Source: CALLCD01 sp039196965
GTDB taxonomy: Bacteria; Pseudomonadota; Alphaproteobacteria; Caulobacterales; Hyphomonadaceae
Length of the DNA: 64,000 nucleotides
NCBI GenBank assembly: GCA_039196965.1
Contig: JBCCUK010000023.1
Coordinates: 1-64,000 of the forward strand
Direction: 5' to 3'
Notes under the pieces: model-generated
Seen by the model: the letters and a program-made list of their open reading frames with translations, nothing else
Database searches by the model: none
Told to the model about the DNA's origin: nothing
Part shown: piece after piece, positions 52,113 through 61,891 of the stretch
Layout of the letters: each line of letters opens with the position of its first letter
How positions within the stretch are numbered: the stretch's first letter is position 1
Position numbers and translations under genes: made by a program

Positions 52113-53003
52113 TTAGTTATCGGGCTCCGGCTCCGTATCATTAATGATCGGGCCTGCTTCAAGCACCGGCGGCGCTATCAAATTCTCGGGCACCGTCCCC
52201 GCCGGGCAAGTGTTCACAATCGGCCGAAGGTTGGAGATCGCGGGCAGCGGCTCTGACCGGAAGACATAGCCAAACAGAAACATGGCTCCGATGCCGATCG
52301 CAATGGTCGGTATCACCAGATCAAAACCTGTATCTTCGGACGGCGTAGTATTTGTCGCAGGTGCTCTAGCTGCAGGCGCAGGCGCGGATACTCTGCTCCC
52401 GCCATTCGCCATTTGCGTTTGGCCAATGGCCGATGCAGCGAGCGCCGCTGCGCTGGCTGCCTCGGGGGCCGGGGCGGGCCGACTTTCAAGCTTCTTCTCC
52501 CTCAGGGATTGGGCATGCAGAGCCAAGGGGTCATTCGGATGGCTTTCCAGCCATTCGCTCTTACCGTCCTCGTCTTTTGCCGAGAGATCGATCCATGTCC
52601 TCAGATCGATCCGGCCGCTGCGTCTGCCGAGCTCTTCGACGGTTTGATACCATCCCTCCACCGTGGTGCGAGATGTGAAGCCGGCAAGCTCATAGCGTCT
52701 ATCGTCTCCAAACGGTTCGTAGGGAACAGTGTCATCCAAGACCGTTTGAACCAGCATGCCGGTACGGGAATGGCCTATGGATGCCGCCGCACGTACCCAA
52801 TCAGACCTCACCGCCGCTTCAGACCAGATGATGAGCATGTGTTGCGACTTGAGAGCATCCCGAGCATCCTTGTCGTCAAACGTAGGATCTTCCCGCTTTT
52901 TCGAGAAGCGTACCTTGAATTTCAGGGCACGTAACCGCCGCGCAACCAGGGCGGCCATGTCATTATCGGCCTGGGCGTAGGCAAGGAATACATCGTAAGC
53001 CAT
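52113..53003 (-). CDS. TIR-domain protein with C-terminal transmembrane segment
   Basis: A 296-residue protein. A TIR-like domain (about 3-130) starts YDVFLAYAQADND, with HMLIIWSEAAVRSDWVRAAA as its third strand and helix. In catalytic TIR domains a Glu sits four residues after the Trp (W69 here), but residue 73 is Ala, so NADase activity is doubtful. An Ala/Pro-rich linker (about 175-225) leads to one transmembrane segment (about 229-248), then a short tail with a Cys (NTCPAG). TIR proteins act in signalling or phage defence; this one has no recognisable defence partners. AGGGGTG precedes the ATG. Confidence 0.8.
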   Translation of the reverse strand: MAYDVFLAYAQADNDMAALVARRLRALKFKVRFSKKREDPTFDDKDARDALKSQHMLIIWSEAAVRSDWVRAAASIGHSRTGMLVQTVLDDTVPYEPFGDDRRYELAGFTSRTTVEGWYQTVEELGRRSGRIDLRTWIDLSAKDEDGKSEWLESHPNDPLALHAQSLREKKLESRPAPAPEAASAAALAASAIGQTQMANGGSRVSAPAPAARAPATNTTPSEDTGFDLVIPTIAIGIGAMFLFGYVFRSEPLPAISNLRPIVNTCPAGTVPENLIAPPVLEAGPIINDTEPEPDN

Positions 53004-53142
53004 GTCGTCACCCCTTTCTTTCTGTCGAGATTAGCGGCAAAAGGCGCGTTTTCCACCCGATTTCGCCTCTCAGCAATGTCTGGCGAGACTTTTTTCCTGC
53101 CATGCACCATCCGGGCCGGGCGACACAAAGCGGAGCATTTTC

Positions 53143-54240
<1,098 letters not shown>

Positions 54241-54258
54241 GTAACGAACGATCCCAAT

Positions 54259-54507
54259 TCAGGTGCCGTACTTATCCGTACGATATCGATTGTCGGCAGG
54301 ATCAAGAGCGAGTCCGAAACGACGTATCGCTCTCACGAGATCCGTGCGCTCCTCGTTGAGATAATCCGTACCTACGTCTTTGGTTGCGGTCTGATAGGCC
54401 TTATCCAGAAGCGCTATAGCTTGGCCAAGCTCTTCTTCGACCTCATCACCAATAAAGTCTCGGGCATCTTTAATAAGTTCACGGGCAGCGATCAGGCGAT
54501 AAGGCAT
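54259..54507 (-). CDS. Small predicted protein of unknown function
   Basis: An 82-residue reading frame with a plausible composition: amphipathic helices (ELIKDARDFIGDEVEEELGQAIALLDKAYQTATKD) and a charged tail. It has no signal peptide and no clear Shine-Dalgarno before the ATG. I do not recognise the family. It is 18 bases past ychF on the opposite strand. It may be real, but coding is judged only from its sequence. Confidence 0.5.
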   Translation of the reverse strand: MPYRLIAARELIKDARDFIGDEVEEELGQAIALLDKAYQTATKDVGTDYLNEERTDLVRAIRRFGLALDPADNRYRTDKYGT

Positions 54508-54714
54508 GGAGAGCGGAGCTTTGAGGCGGCGTGGTCTCCTCTATGTCAAAGAGGGACGAAGAATTGGTTTACGCACATACTTAAAGTTGCACCACCTGAT
54601 TGGATTTTGCGCAACCTATGGGCATAGTGCAGAGCACAGAGCTCCCCCTCGACGCGATCCCGTGTTCCTGTTATGTTCATTTCCTGTCAGAAGGAATCGG
54701 ATTAAGCAAAACCT

Positions 54715-56031
54715 ATGAATACACTTGTTCAGATCGGTTCGGTGGGCCTCGATGCTCTGCACCTTCTTTTTGTTTTGCTAGCGTTCGTTTTCGCCTGCGG
54801 ACTTTATTGGCTTGAAAACCGCCGCAAGGCGGAGGGCCTGGAATCGAGATTGAAGATCGAGACATTGGAGTATGCTGGCGAGGAAGCGAAGACCCAGCGC
54901 CTACGGGCCGAGGAGGCCGAGCGTCAGCTTGCCGCCGCTGGTGCACTGGAAACCAAGACTCAGGAACAGTTTCAATCCATGGCTCAGGCGGTTCTCCGCC
55001 AGTCACAGCAGCAGTTCATGACTCTGGCAAACGAAACGTTCGAGAAACACAAGACCGGCGCGAAAGGCGATCTTGAAAAGCTGATGATGCCCATCGGCGA
55101 GAGCTTCTCCGAATTCAAGAAGCGTGTGGATGAGCTGGAAAAGGTCCGCGTCGCTGATAAGTCGGCGCTGCAAGCTCAGGTCAAGGCAATCGGCGAAAGC
55201 CTTCATCGCTCAACCACCGAGACAGGTAAGTTGGTGAACGCGCTCACTGCGCCGCGCGGCGGGGGCCGCTGGGGCGAGATGACCTTGCGCAATGTCATGG
55301 AGCAAGCCGGACTATCCGCCCACTGCGACTTCGACGAGCAGGTTAGCGATACGACCGAAGAGGGCCGTCAACGACCCGATGCGGTTATTCATCTTCCTGG
55401 CGAACGACAGATCGTCATCGATTCAAAGGTCTCTCTGGAAGCCTATATGCAAGCCGCTGCCGAGGAAGATCCGACCAAACGCGCCGTGCATTTAAAGGCC
55501 CACGCGACGAATGTTCAACGCCATGTCGATACCCTCGCATCTAAAGGCTATCAGCATAATCTGGATGAGCGGGTAGATTTTGTCGCCATGTTCATTCCCG
55601 GGGAGAACTTCTTCGCTGCCGCCCTCGAACATGCACCGGATCTTCTCGAGCGCGCCTATTCAAAGGGCGTGATTGTCACAACGCCATCGACGCTCATCGG
55701 TCTCGCAAAGACAGTCAGTTATGTCTGGCGTCAGGAGAAAATGGCGGAGAACGCGAGAGCAGCTGCCGGATTGGGTGAGGAACTCTATAAACGTATGACG
55801 ACCCTTGCGGAACATATGGATAGATTGGGCAAATCGCTTAAAGGCGCGGTCGGCCATTACAACTCCATGAACAGTTCCTTTGACTCTCGCGTGCTTCCGA
55901 CCTTGAGAAAATTCGAGGAGTTGTCCATTGCACCGCCGGACAAGAAAGTTAGCGAACCGCAGCTGGTTGAAGCCGTCCCTCGGCTGTCGGATCGCTCGGA
56001 CGAACTTGATTTTGGCGAAGACGCTGCCTGA
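54715..56031 (+). CDS. rmuC: DNA recombination protein RmuC
   Basis: A 438-residue protein. One N-terminal transmembrane segment (about 15-35), a coiled coil (about 40-150), then the RmuC nuclease-like domain: GGGRWGEMTLRNVMEQAGL, DAVIHLPGERQIVIDSKVSLEAYMQAA and FIPGENFFAAALEH. It limits inversions at short repeats in E. coli. No Shine-Dalgarno before the ATG is evident. It is upstream of def, fmt and truA on the same strand. Confidence 0.93.
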   Translation: MNTLVQIGSVGLDALHLLFVLLAFVFACGLYWLENRRKAEGLESRLKIETLEYAGEEAKTQRLRAEEAERQLAAAGALETKTQEQFQSMAQAVLRQSQQQFMTLANETFEKHKTGAKGDLEKLMMPIGESFSEFKKRVDELEKVRVADKSALQAQVKAIGESLHRSTTETGKLVNALTAPRGGGRWGEMTLRNVMEQAGLSAHCDFDEQVSDTTEEGRQRPDAVIHLPGERQIVIDSKVSLEAYMQAAAEEDPTKRAVHLKAHATNVQRHVDTLASKGYQHNLDERVDFVAMFIPGENFFAAALEHAPDLLERAYSKGVIVTTPSTLIGLAKTVSYVWRQEKMAENARAAAGLGEELYKRMTTLAEHMDRLGKSLKGAVGHYNSMNSSFDSRVLPTLRKFEELSIAPPDKKVSEPQLVEAVPRLSDRSDELDFGEDAA

Positions 56032-56094
56032 CATTGTCACTGCATTCGAACAAGCGGTGTTGAAGTAGGGCTGAATTCAGCTTACCTCACTGCC

Positions 56095-56610
56095 ATGGCC
56101 ATTAGAGACATACTCCTCGTTCCTGACGCCCGCCTGAAGCTCGTTTCCAAGCCCATTGAGGGCGAGGTGACCGGTGAACACAGGGCGCTCATGAATGACA
56201 TGCTTGAAACCATGTACGATGCGCCAGGCATTGGCCTTGCTGCAATCCAGATCGGCGAGCCGGTCCGCATCATTGTCATGGACCTTCAGGAAGACGAGGA
56301 GAAGAATCCTCGTTATTTCGTCAATCCCGAGATCCTCGAGACAAGCGACGAGACCGCACCCTATGAGGAGGGGTGCCTGTCGATCCCAGAAGTCTTTGAC
56401 ACGGTGGAACGCCCGGCCAAATGCCGCGTTCGCTACATGAATTATGACGGCGAAACCATTGAAGAATGGGCCGACGGTCTCTACGCCACATGCATCCAGC
56501 ATGAAATGGATCACCTGAACGGCATTCTCTTTATTGACTACCTGTCCAGGCTGAAGCGTCAGCGCGCGGTCGATAAGGTGAAGAAACTGAAGCGCCACCA
56601 GGCGGCTTGA
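56095..56610 (+). CDS. def: Peptide deformylase
   Basis: A 171-residue metalloenzyme. All three motifs are present: GIGLAAIQI, EGCLSIPEV (metal Cys) and QHEMDHLNG (HExxH). It removes the formyl group from nascent proteins. It pairs with fmt, which follows after 72 bases on the same strand; that arrangement is conserved. Confidence 0.97.
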   Translation: MAIRDILLVPDARLKLVSKPIEGEVTGEHRALMNDMLETMYDAPGIGLAAIQIGEPVRIIVMDLQEDEEKNPRYFVNPEILETSDETAPYEEGCLSIPEVFDTVERPAKCRVRYMNYDGETIEEWADGLYATCIQHEMDHLNGILFIDYLSRLKRQRAVDKVKKLKRHQAA

Positions 56611-56682
56611 TCAAGGTCTGCGTCTTCTTCCATATACGGCTCTTACTTTTGGTACCGCTCAAAGCTGGCGGAGATAACTGAC

Positions 56683-57615
56683 ATGCGTATTGTATTCATG
56701 GGCTCGCCGGATTTCTCGGTGAAGGCGCTGGAAGCGCTATGCGAGACCGATAACGAAATCATCTGTGTCTATACTCAGCCGCCCCGCCCAGCGGGCAGGG
56801 GCAAAGCCGACAGACCGACGGCGGTCCACGCTTTCGCCGACGCCCAGGGATTGCCCGTTCGGACTCCGAAGAGTTTGAAGAAGGACCCGGCCCAAGCGGA
56901 GTTTGGTGCGCTTGGGGCCGATCTCGCCATCGTCGTTGCTTATGGACTGATCCTGCCACAGCCGGTTCTCGACGCGCCGAGGCTCGGCTGTATCAATCTC
57001 CATGCGTCGCTTCTGCCTCGTTGGCGGGGCGCGGCCCCGATCCAAAGGGCAATCATGGCGGGCGACCGGGAAACCGCGGTCCAGGCGATGGTGATGGAAG
57101 CTGGCTTGGATACTGGACCGGTGCTGGCCACCGCCCGAACAGACATTGCATCTGATGACACCGCTGGCAGTCTCCATGATCGTCTGGCGGAGCTCGGAGC
57201 GCAACTTCTCCCCAGCGTCATCGAAGCGCTCGCCGGTGGTGCGTTGCAGCCTAAGGCCCAGTCGGAAGAGGGCGTCATCTATGCCTCGAAGCTCGGGCCC
57301 GAGGATCAGTTGATTGATTGGTCGAAACCCGCCAGCGAGATCGACTGCCAGATCCGCGGTCTTTCGCCATTTCCGGGCGCTTATACCTTTTGGACACCGC
57401 CAGGCGCGGAAAAGCCTGTCCGGCTGAAACTCCTGATGTCGAGATATGAAGAAGACGAGGGCGCACCGGGTGAGGCGCTCGATGATCAGCTTCTTATAGG
57501 CTGCGGCGATGGATCCGTCCGCATCACGCGGTTACAAAGACCAGGCAAGGGTCCGATGGATGTCGCCGATTTCCTCCGTGGCACTCCCATTCCGGCGGGC
57601 ATGCATTTCCAATGA
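56683..57615 (+). CDS. fmt: Methionyl-tRNA formyltransferase
   Basis: A 310-residue protein of normal length. MRIVFMGSPDFSVKALEAL, then NLHASLLPRWRGAAPIQRAI (catalytic Asn and His), then GLDTGPVL (Asp), and the C-terminal domain to PAGMHFQ. It formylates initiator Met-tRNA. It overlaps truA by four bases (ATGA), as in many alphaproteobacteria. Compare the shorter relative at 373-1008. Confidence 0.97.
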   Translation: MRIVFMGSPDFSVKALEALCETDNEIICVYTQPPRPAGRGKADRPTAVHAFADAQGLPVRTPKSLKKDPAQAEFGALGADLAIVVAYGLILPQPVLDAPRLGCINLHASLLPRWRGAAPIQRAIMAGDRETAVQAMVMEAGLDTGPVLATARTDIASDDTAGSLHDRLAELGAQLLPSVIEALAGGALQPKAQSEEGVIYASKLGPEDQLIDWSKPASEIDCQIRGLSPFPGAYTFWTPPGAEKPVRLKLLMSRYEEDEGAPGEALDDQLLIGCGDGSVRITRLQRPGKGPMDVADFLRGTPIPAGMHFQ

Positions 57616-58403
57616 GCGTCGAGACGACACGATACCTGCTGCGCATTGAATATGATGGCGGACCGTTTTTCGGGTGGCAACGTCAAGAGGGTCAGCCGAG
57701 TGTGCAGGGCAACCTAGAAACGGCAGCGGAAAAGCTGAACGGCGAGCCGACCCCTGTTTTCGGCGCGGGCCGCACCGATGCCGGCGTCCATGCTCGCGGG
57801 CAGGCAGCCCATCTCGATATCAGAAGCGATTTGCCCCAACGAAAGATCGCCGATGCTTTGAACTATCATTTACGCCCGGAGCCGATTGCCATTCTGTCGG
57901 CCGAAGCCGTGCATCCGGAATTCCATGCGCGCTTTGCAGCAACCACACGCCACTATCGATATCGCATTCTAAATCGCCGGGCCGATCTCGCCCTCGATGC
58001 CGGCCGGATCTGGCGCGTTCCTGTGGCGCTTGATGTCGATGCCATGAAAAAGGCGGCTGCGTATCTGATCGGCCGCCATGATTTCACGACTTTTCGGGAC
58101 ACCCAGTGCCAGGCCGAAAGCCCCATTCGAACCCTCGACCGGCTAAGCGTTTCAAGATCGGGTGAGGCCATAGATATCACTTGTTCAGCCCTGTCCTTCC
58201 TGCACAAGCAGGTCAGATCCATGGTTGGCTCCCTCGTCGAGGTCGGCCGGGGTCAACGGCACCCGGACTGGATTTTGGATATCCTTTCTAAGCAGGATCG
58301 GACGGCCTGTGGTCCGGTGGCACCAGCCGCAGGATTGTATCTGGAGCAGGTCGATTACCCCCCAGCCGCATTGAAGAAGGGAATACACTATGGCGAGAAT
58401 TGA
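57612..58403 (+). CDS. truA: tRNA pseudouridine(38-40) synthase TruA
   Basis: A 263-residue protein. Active Asp is D56 in GAGRTDAGVHARGQ, and FFGWQRQEGQPSVQG and SFLHKQVRSMVGSLVEVG complete the family signature. It modifies the anticodon arm of many tRNAs. Translationally coupled to fmt. Its 3' end overlaps the following cupin gene by 14 bases. Confidence 0.96.
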   Translation: MSVETTRYLLRIEYDGGPFFGWQRQEGQPSVQGNLETAAEKLNGEPTPVFGAGRTDAGVHARGQAAHLDIRSDLPQRKIADALNYHLRPEPIAILSAEAVHPEFHARFAATTRHYRYRILNRRADLALDAGRIWRVPVALDVDAMKKAAAYLIGRHDFTTFRDTQCQAESPIRTLDRLSVSRSGEAIDITCSALSFLHKQVRSMVGSLVEVGRGQRHPDWILDILSKQDRTACGPVAPAAGLYLEQVDYPPAALKKGIHYGEN

Positions 58404-58869
58404 TGTTGGCAATCTGCCCGTTCGGGTTGGCACGACCTATCCCGCCCCTTTTGACACGCCCTGTCTTGATAGGGAAAACACAGCATTGGGAGATGCCGCC
58501 GGGCTCACCCAATACGGCGTCAATCTTACCCGGTTAAAGCCCGGTGTCTGGTCTGGCCAGCGCCATTGGCACAGTCATGAAGATGAATTCGTCTACATTC
58601 TCGAAGGGGAGGCGACTATGGTCACCGATGCCGGGAAGGAGATCCTTCGTCCGGGTGACTGCGCAGGCTTCCCGGCCGGCGTCTCCAATGGCCACCACTT
58701 TATAAATGAAACGGACTCCGACGTCGTTTTTCTCGTTGTCGGCACCCGCGATATGAAGGATTCGGTGACCTATCCAGATATCGATATGTTCGCGAAACCC
58801 GGCCGCTATAAGGATCCCTCGGTCTTCGTCAGGAAGGATGGATCGAAAATCCGGGATGACGCCGCTTAG
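58390..58869 (+). CDS. Cupin-domain protein
   Basis: A 159-residue protein with one cupin barrel: GQRHWHSHEDEFVYILEGEA carries the metal His-His-Glu and RPGDCAGFPAGVSNGHHFIN the third His region. The C-terminal part (DMKDSVTYPDIDMFAKPG) is typical of cupins near sugar or amino-acid metabolism genes. Substrate unknown. Coupled to truA by a 14-base overlap; overlaps the convergent CPBP gene by four bases. Confidence 0.88.
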   Translation: MARIDVGNLPVRVGTTYPAPFDTPCLDRENTALGDAAGLTQYGVNLTRLKPGVWSGQRHWHSHEDEFVYILEGEATMVTDAGKEILRPGDCAGFPAGVSNGHHFINETDSDVVFLVVGTRDMKDSVTYPDIDMFAKPGRYKDPSVFVRKDGSKIRDDAA

Positions 58870-59603
58870 ACCGTATTCGGTGCGAGCGAGAGCAACCAGA
58901 CGGACGCACCATTCGCGGCCATATGGGCGACAATGGGAACCGCCACAGTGCCCGATGCGACGCGCAGCCAACCGAGGAATAGCCCCGTCATGAAGACGGG
59001 GATGAGCCCCAACGCAGAGTATTGAAGATGCAGGGCGGTGAATCCCGCCGCGGTCAGGGCAATCGCAAAGTTGGGATCGAGTTTGCGCCCGAGCAGACAT
59101 CCGAGCGCAATGCCGCGAAACCCGATCTCCTCGATGAGCGGCGCGAGGACCACGACATAGGTTATCATGGCAAGGCCAAGATTGGTGCGGCTGACAAAGG
59201 AAAGGTCGGCACTCTCATTATAGGCCCAGGCCGGATCATCTCCGCCGAGCAATGTGCCAATCAAATGCCGAGAGCCGAGGTGGACAATCGGTCCCATAAT
59301 TACAGCAGCGGCGAGCCAGTTCGAACTGGTAAATAACTCTCCGGCAAATGGCGTTCCCGTTGTCTTTTGTGCCCAGGTGCAGATACGGATCAATATTGCG
59401 AATTGAATAAGTGTGGAGACCATCCAGAGTTTCCGACCGGCATCGTCTGCTTCCCCCGTCAGCACAGCTTCGAAGGGCGGGTATACGATCTGCAAAATCA
59501 GGGAGATCCCTAGTGTATACAACAGGCCGGCAACCATCGACCAGTAGATGGCATTAAGCGGATGCGGCGCGAGATTTGCCTCTATGGCGCTGGTAGCTGT
59601 CAC
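58866..59603 (-). CDS. CPBP-family intramembrane metalloprotease
   Basis: A 245-residue membrane protein with about six to eight hydrophobic segments and a GTG start at 59603. The CPBP motifs are visible: EEIGFRGIALG (catalytic Glu pair with the Arg), FTALHLQYS (His), and a third His-bearing helix (VAHMAANGASV). Homologues cleave membrane proteins or confer bacteriocin immunity. The start overlaps the stop of the ABC1 kinase (GTGA), so the two are probably co-translated. Confidence 0.85.
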   Translation of the reverse strand: MTATSAIEANLAPHPLNAIYWSMVAGLLYTLGISLILQIVYPPFEAVLTGEADDAGRKLWMVSTLIQFAILIRICTWAQKTTGTPFAGELFTSSNWLAAAVIMGPIVHLGSRHLIGTLLGGDDPAWAYNESADLSFVSRTNLGLAMITYVVVLAPLIEEIGFRGIALGCLLGRKLDPNFAIALTAAGFTALHLQYSALGLIPVFMTGLFLGWLRVASGTVAVPIVAHMAANGASVWLLSLAPNTV

Positions 59604-60952
59604 GAAAGCCCGGCCTCAGTCAGGGCATCGGACTGGCGTTGCGCGAGCACTGCCTCACTGAAGCCATCCAGGCTTTCCTCGAACAATTGGTGGAAGTTGA
59701 GTTCTGCGCCGAGGCGCAAATAGGCCGCGCCAAGACCAATGGCGGCCCGGTCCATAAAGACAAACTCGCGGGGAATCTTCACGGGGCCCTTTTCCTTCAG
59801 CCTCCGGCGCACCTCAAATGCTTCGCGCCGACCATATTCGCCCGGTGTGATGCCGTCGGCAATGCTCCGAACCCGATCTTCGAGAAGGGGACCGTAGATA
59901 AAATTCGCCCATACATTCAAGACCTCAACCAGGTCTTTCGTCAGCCCCTTGAAGCCCCAGCTTTCATAAGCGGCATAGGTTGCGTCGAAGTCATCGGCAC
60001 GCAGGGCTCGATAAAGCGCAACCACCCCGCTGACAAAGCTCGGCGGGAAAATACGGATACAGCCAAAGTCGAGAAGGTTCATGCCTTCCCCGCCATCGGT
60101 GAGCTGGTAGTTGCCGAGATGCGGATCGCCGTGGATAACGCCGTAGGCATTCATCGGTCCCCACCATGTCCAGAACAACATTTCGGCAATCCGGTTCCGT
60201 ATCTCTTGAGACGCATCCTGATAAGTGGTCAGCGGGTCCCCGGCTAACCAGTCCATGGTGAGGAGGCGCCCAGTGCTCAGCTCGGTATGGGGCTTTGGCA
60301 CAGATACAAAGGGTCGATCCTGTAGCATCTTGCCATAGAGCGTCATGGACTTCGCCTCGCGCTCATAATCGAGCTCTTCGCGCAGGCGGTCGCTGATTTC
60401 CTCCACCATGTCCGTGGGATCGATGGAGCCATCCAGACGTTTGAAAACGCCAAGCAGCGAGCGCAATTGGCCCACATCGCTTTCCACGGCACTCGACATT
60501 TCAGGATATTGCAGCTTGCAGGCCACCGGCTTTCCATCGGTCGTAACCGCCTTGTGTACCTGGCCAAGGGAGGCCGCATGGGCAGCCTGCTTACCAAACT
60601 CGGAAAACTTGTCCTGCCAGTCCACCCCAAGCTCTGCCCGCATCCGCCGTTTCACGAAGGGCCAGCCCATGGCTGGGGCCTGGGCCTGCAATTGCGCCAG
60701 CTCTTCGGCATATTCGGCCGGTAGGAAATCCGGAATGGTCGATATCATCTGGGCGACCTTCATCAAAGGTCCCTTGGTTTTGCCGAGCGCTTCGGCGAGT
60801 GCGCGTGCAGCCCGTTCATCGCCTTCATCGCCACCAAACAGCCGGTTCGCCCCTATGCTGATCGCAGCCCCGGAGAGATTTGCACCGACCCGGGCGGTCC
60901 GGGTCAGGCGCCCAGCAAAACGGTTGCGTTCAGGATCGATCGTATCGGCCAT
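59600..60952 (-). CDS. ABC1/UbiB-family atypical kinase
   Basis: About 450 residues from MADTIDPERNRFAG; the frame extends to 60994 but this start looks conserved. Motifs: KGPLMKVAQMISTIPDFLP (the KxGQ-type segment, here KVAQ), then AAHAASLGQVHKAVTTDGKPVACKLQYP with the catalytic Lys, and HGDPHLGNYQLTDGGEGMNLLDFGCIR with the DFG. Relatives assist ubiquinone synthesis. The C-terminal part (about 270-450) has no obvious transmembrane helix. It may be a second UbiB relative of unknown target. Confidence 0.9.
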   Translation of the reverse strand: MADTIDPERNRFAGRLTRTARVGANLSGAAISIGANRLFGGDEGDERAARALAEALGKTKGPLMKVAQMISTIPDFLPAEYAEELAQLQAQAPAMGWPFVKRRMRAELGVDWQDKFSEFGKQAAHAASLGQVHKAVTTDGKPVACKLQYPEMSSAVESDVGQLRSLLGVFKRLDGSIDPTDMVEEISDRLREELDYEREAKSMTLYGKMLQDRPFVSVPKPHTELSTGRLLTMDWLAGDPLTTYQDASQEIRNRIAEMLFWTWWGPMNAYGVIHGDPHLGNYQLTDGGEGMNLLDFGCIRIFPPSFVSGVVALYRALRADDFDATYAAYESWGFKGLTKDLVEVLNVWANFIYGPLLEDRVRSIADGITPGEYGRREAFEVRRRLKEKGPVKIPREFVFMDRAAIGLGAAYLRLGAELNFHQLFEESLDGFSEAVLAQRQSDALTEAGLS

Positions 60953-61054
60953 TGCGAAAGGAAACTCCACTTCGTCATTATAGGTGACTATCACATAATG
61001 CGGATTTCTTTTTCGGGGAGTAGCGCTCCGGTTTATGGGCAGCTAAGCGGTGCC

Positions 61055-61891
61055 ATGGCTCAGTTCCGCACCAGATTTGCCCCGTCTCCCACCGGATTGC
61101 TCCATCTCGGCCACGCCGTATCGGCCTTCCATGTCTGGAAAGCGGCTGAGGTGGCGGGTGGCGAAGTAATCCTGCGGATAGAGGACATCGACCAGACCCG
61201 ATGTAAGCCGGACTATGAAGCGGCAATTTACGAGGATCTGGAATGGCTGGGGCTTGAATGGTCAGGCGAGGTTCGTCGCCAGTCGGATCACTGCGAGGAT
61301 TATCAGCATGTGATTGATACCCTGGCAGCCCGGGGCTTGATCTATCGCTGTTTCCGAACCCGAAAGGAGGTAATGGCCGAGATGGATCGCGCGCCCCATA
61401 GCACCCCGGCGGCTTTCGTCGGCGGGCCATTGTCTTTCGAAGAGGAAAGCGAGCGCATTGAACGGGGGGAAGCATTTGCCTGGCGGCTATCATTGAAAGC
61501 AGTCCGGGAGACACTCGGCAATCAGTTCGACACTCTTGGTTTTGAAGAAGAGGGCGAGGGATGGCAGCAAATAGACCTCGCACTCTTTGGCGATGTTGTT
61601 CTCGCCCGGAAAGACACGCCCACCTCCTATCATTTGTCGACCACCCATGACGATGCCTTGCAGGCCATGACCCACATCATCCGCGGTGACGATCTTGTCT
61701 CCTCCACATCGGTTCACGTTCTTCTTCAGACTTTGATGGGATGGCCGACTCCGGTCTATCGACATCATCCATTATTGCTCGACGAGATGGGAAAAAGATT
61801 TGCCAAGCGGGATAAATCAAGGACATTGCGCGCCATGCGAACCGATGGCGTGTCTCCCAGTGAAGTTCGACGCCTGGCGGGCGCGGCGTGA
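61055..61891 (+). CDS. gluQRS: Glutamyl-Q tRNA(Asp) synthetase
   Basis: About 278 residues from MAQFRTRFAPSPTG; earlier in-frame Met at 60998 is less likely. HIGH-type LLHLGHAVSAF and KMSKS-type GKRFAKRDKSR are present, as is the absence of an anticodon-binding domain. It attaches glutamate to queuosine of tRNA-Asp. The zinc-binding cysteines of many homologues are reduced: IYRCFRTRKEV has one Cys where the typical form has two. It overlaps the next gene by four bases. Confidence 0.92.
   Translation: MAQFRTRFAPSPTGLLHLGHAVSAFHVWKAAEVAGGEVILRIEDIDQTRCKPDYEAAIYEDLEWLGLEWSGEVRRQSDHCEDYQHVIDTLAARGLIYRCFRTRKEVMAEMDRAPHSTPAAFVGGPLSFEEESERIERGEAFAWRLSLKAVRETLGNQFDTLGFEEEGEGWQQIDLALFGDVVLARKDTPTSYHLSTTHDDALQAMTHIIRGDDLVSSTSVHVLLQTLMGWPTPVYRHHPLLLDEMGKRFAKRDKSRTLRAMRTDGVSPSEVRRLAGAA

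Noticed and set aside
52113..53003. TIR gene as part of a phage-defence system
   Set aside because: No neighbouring nuclease, STING, SIR2 or other defence partner, and the catalytic Glu is missing; the neighbours are housekeeping genes.
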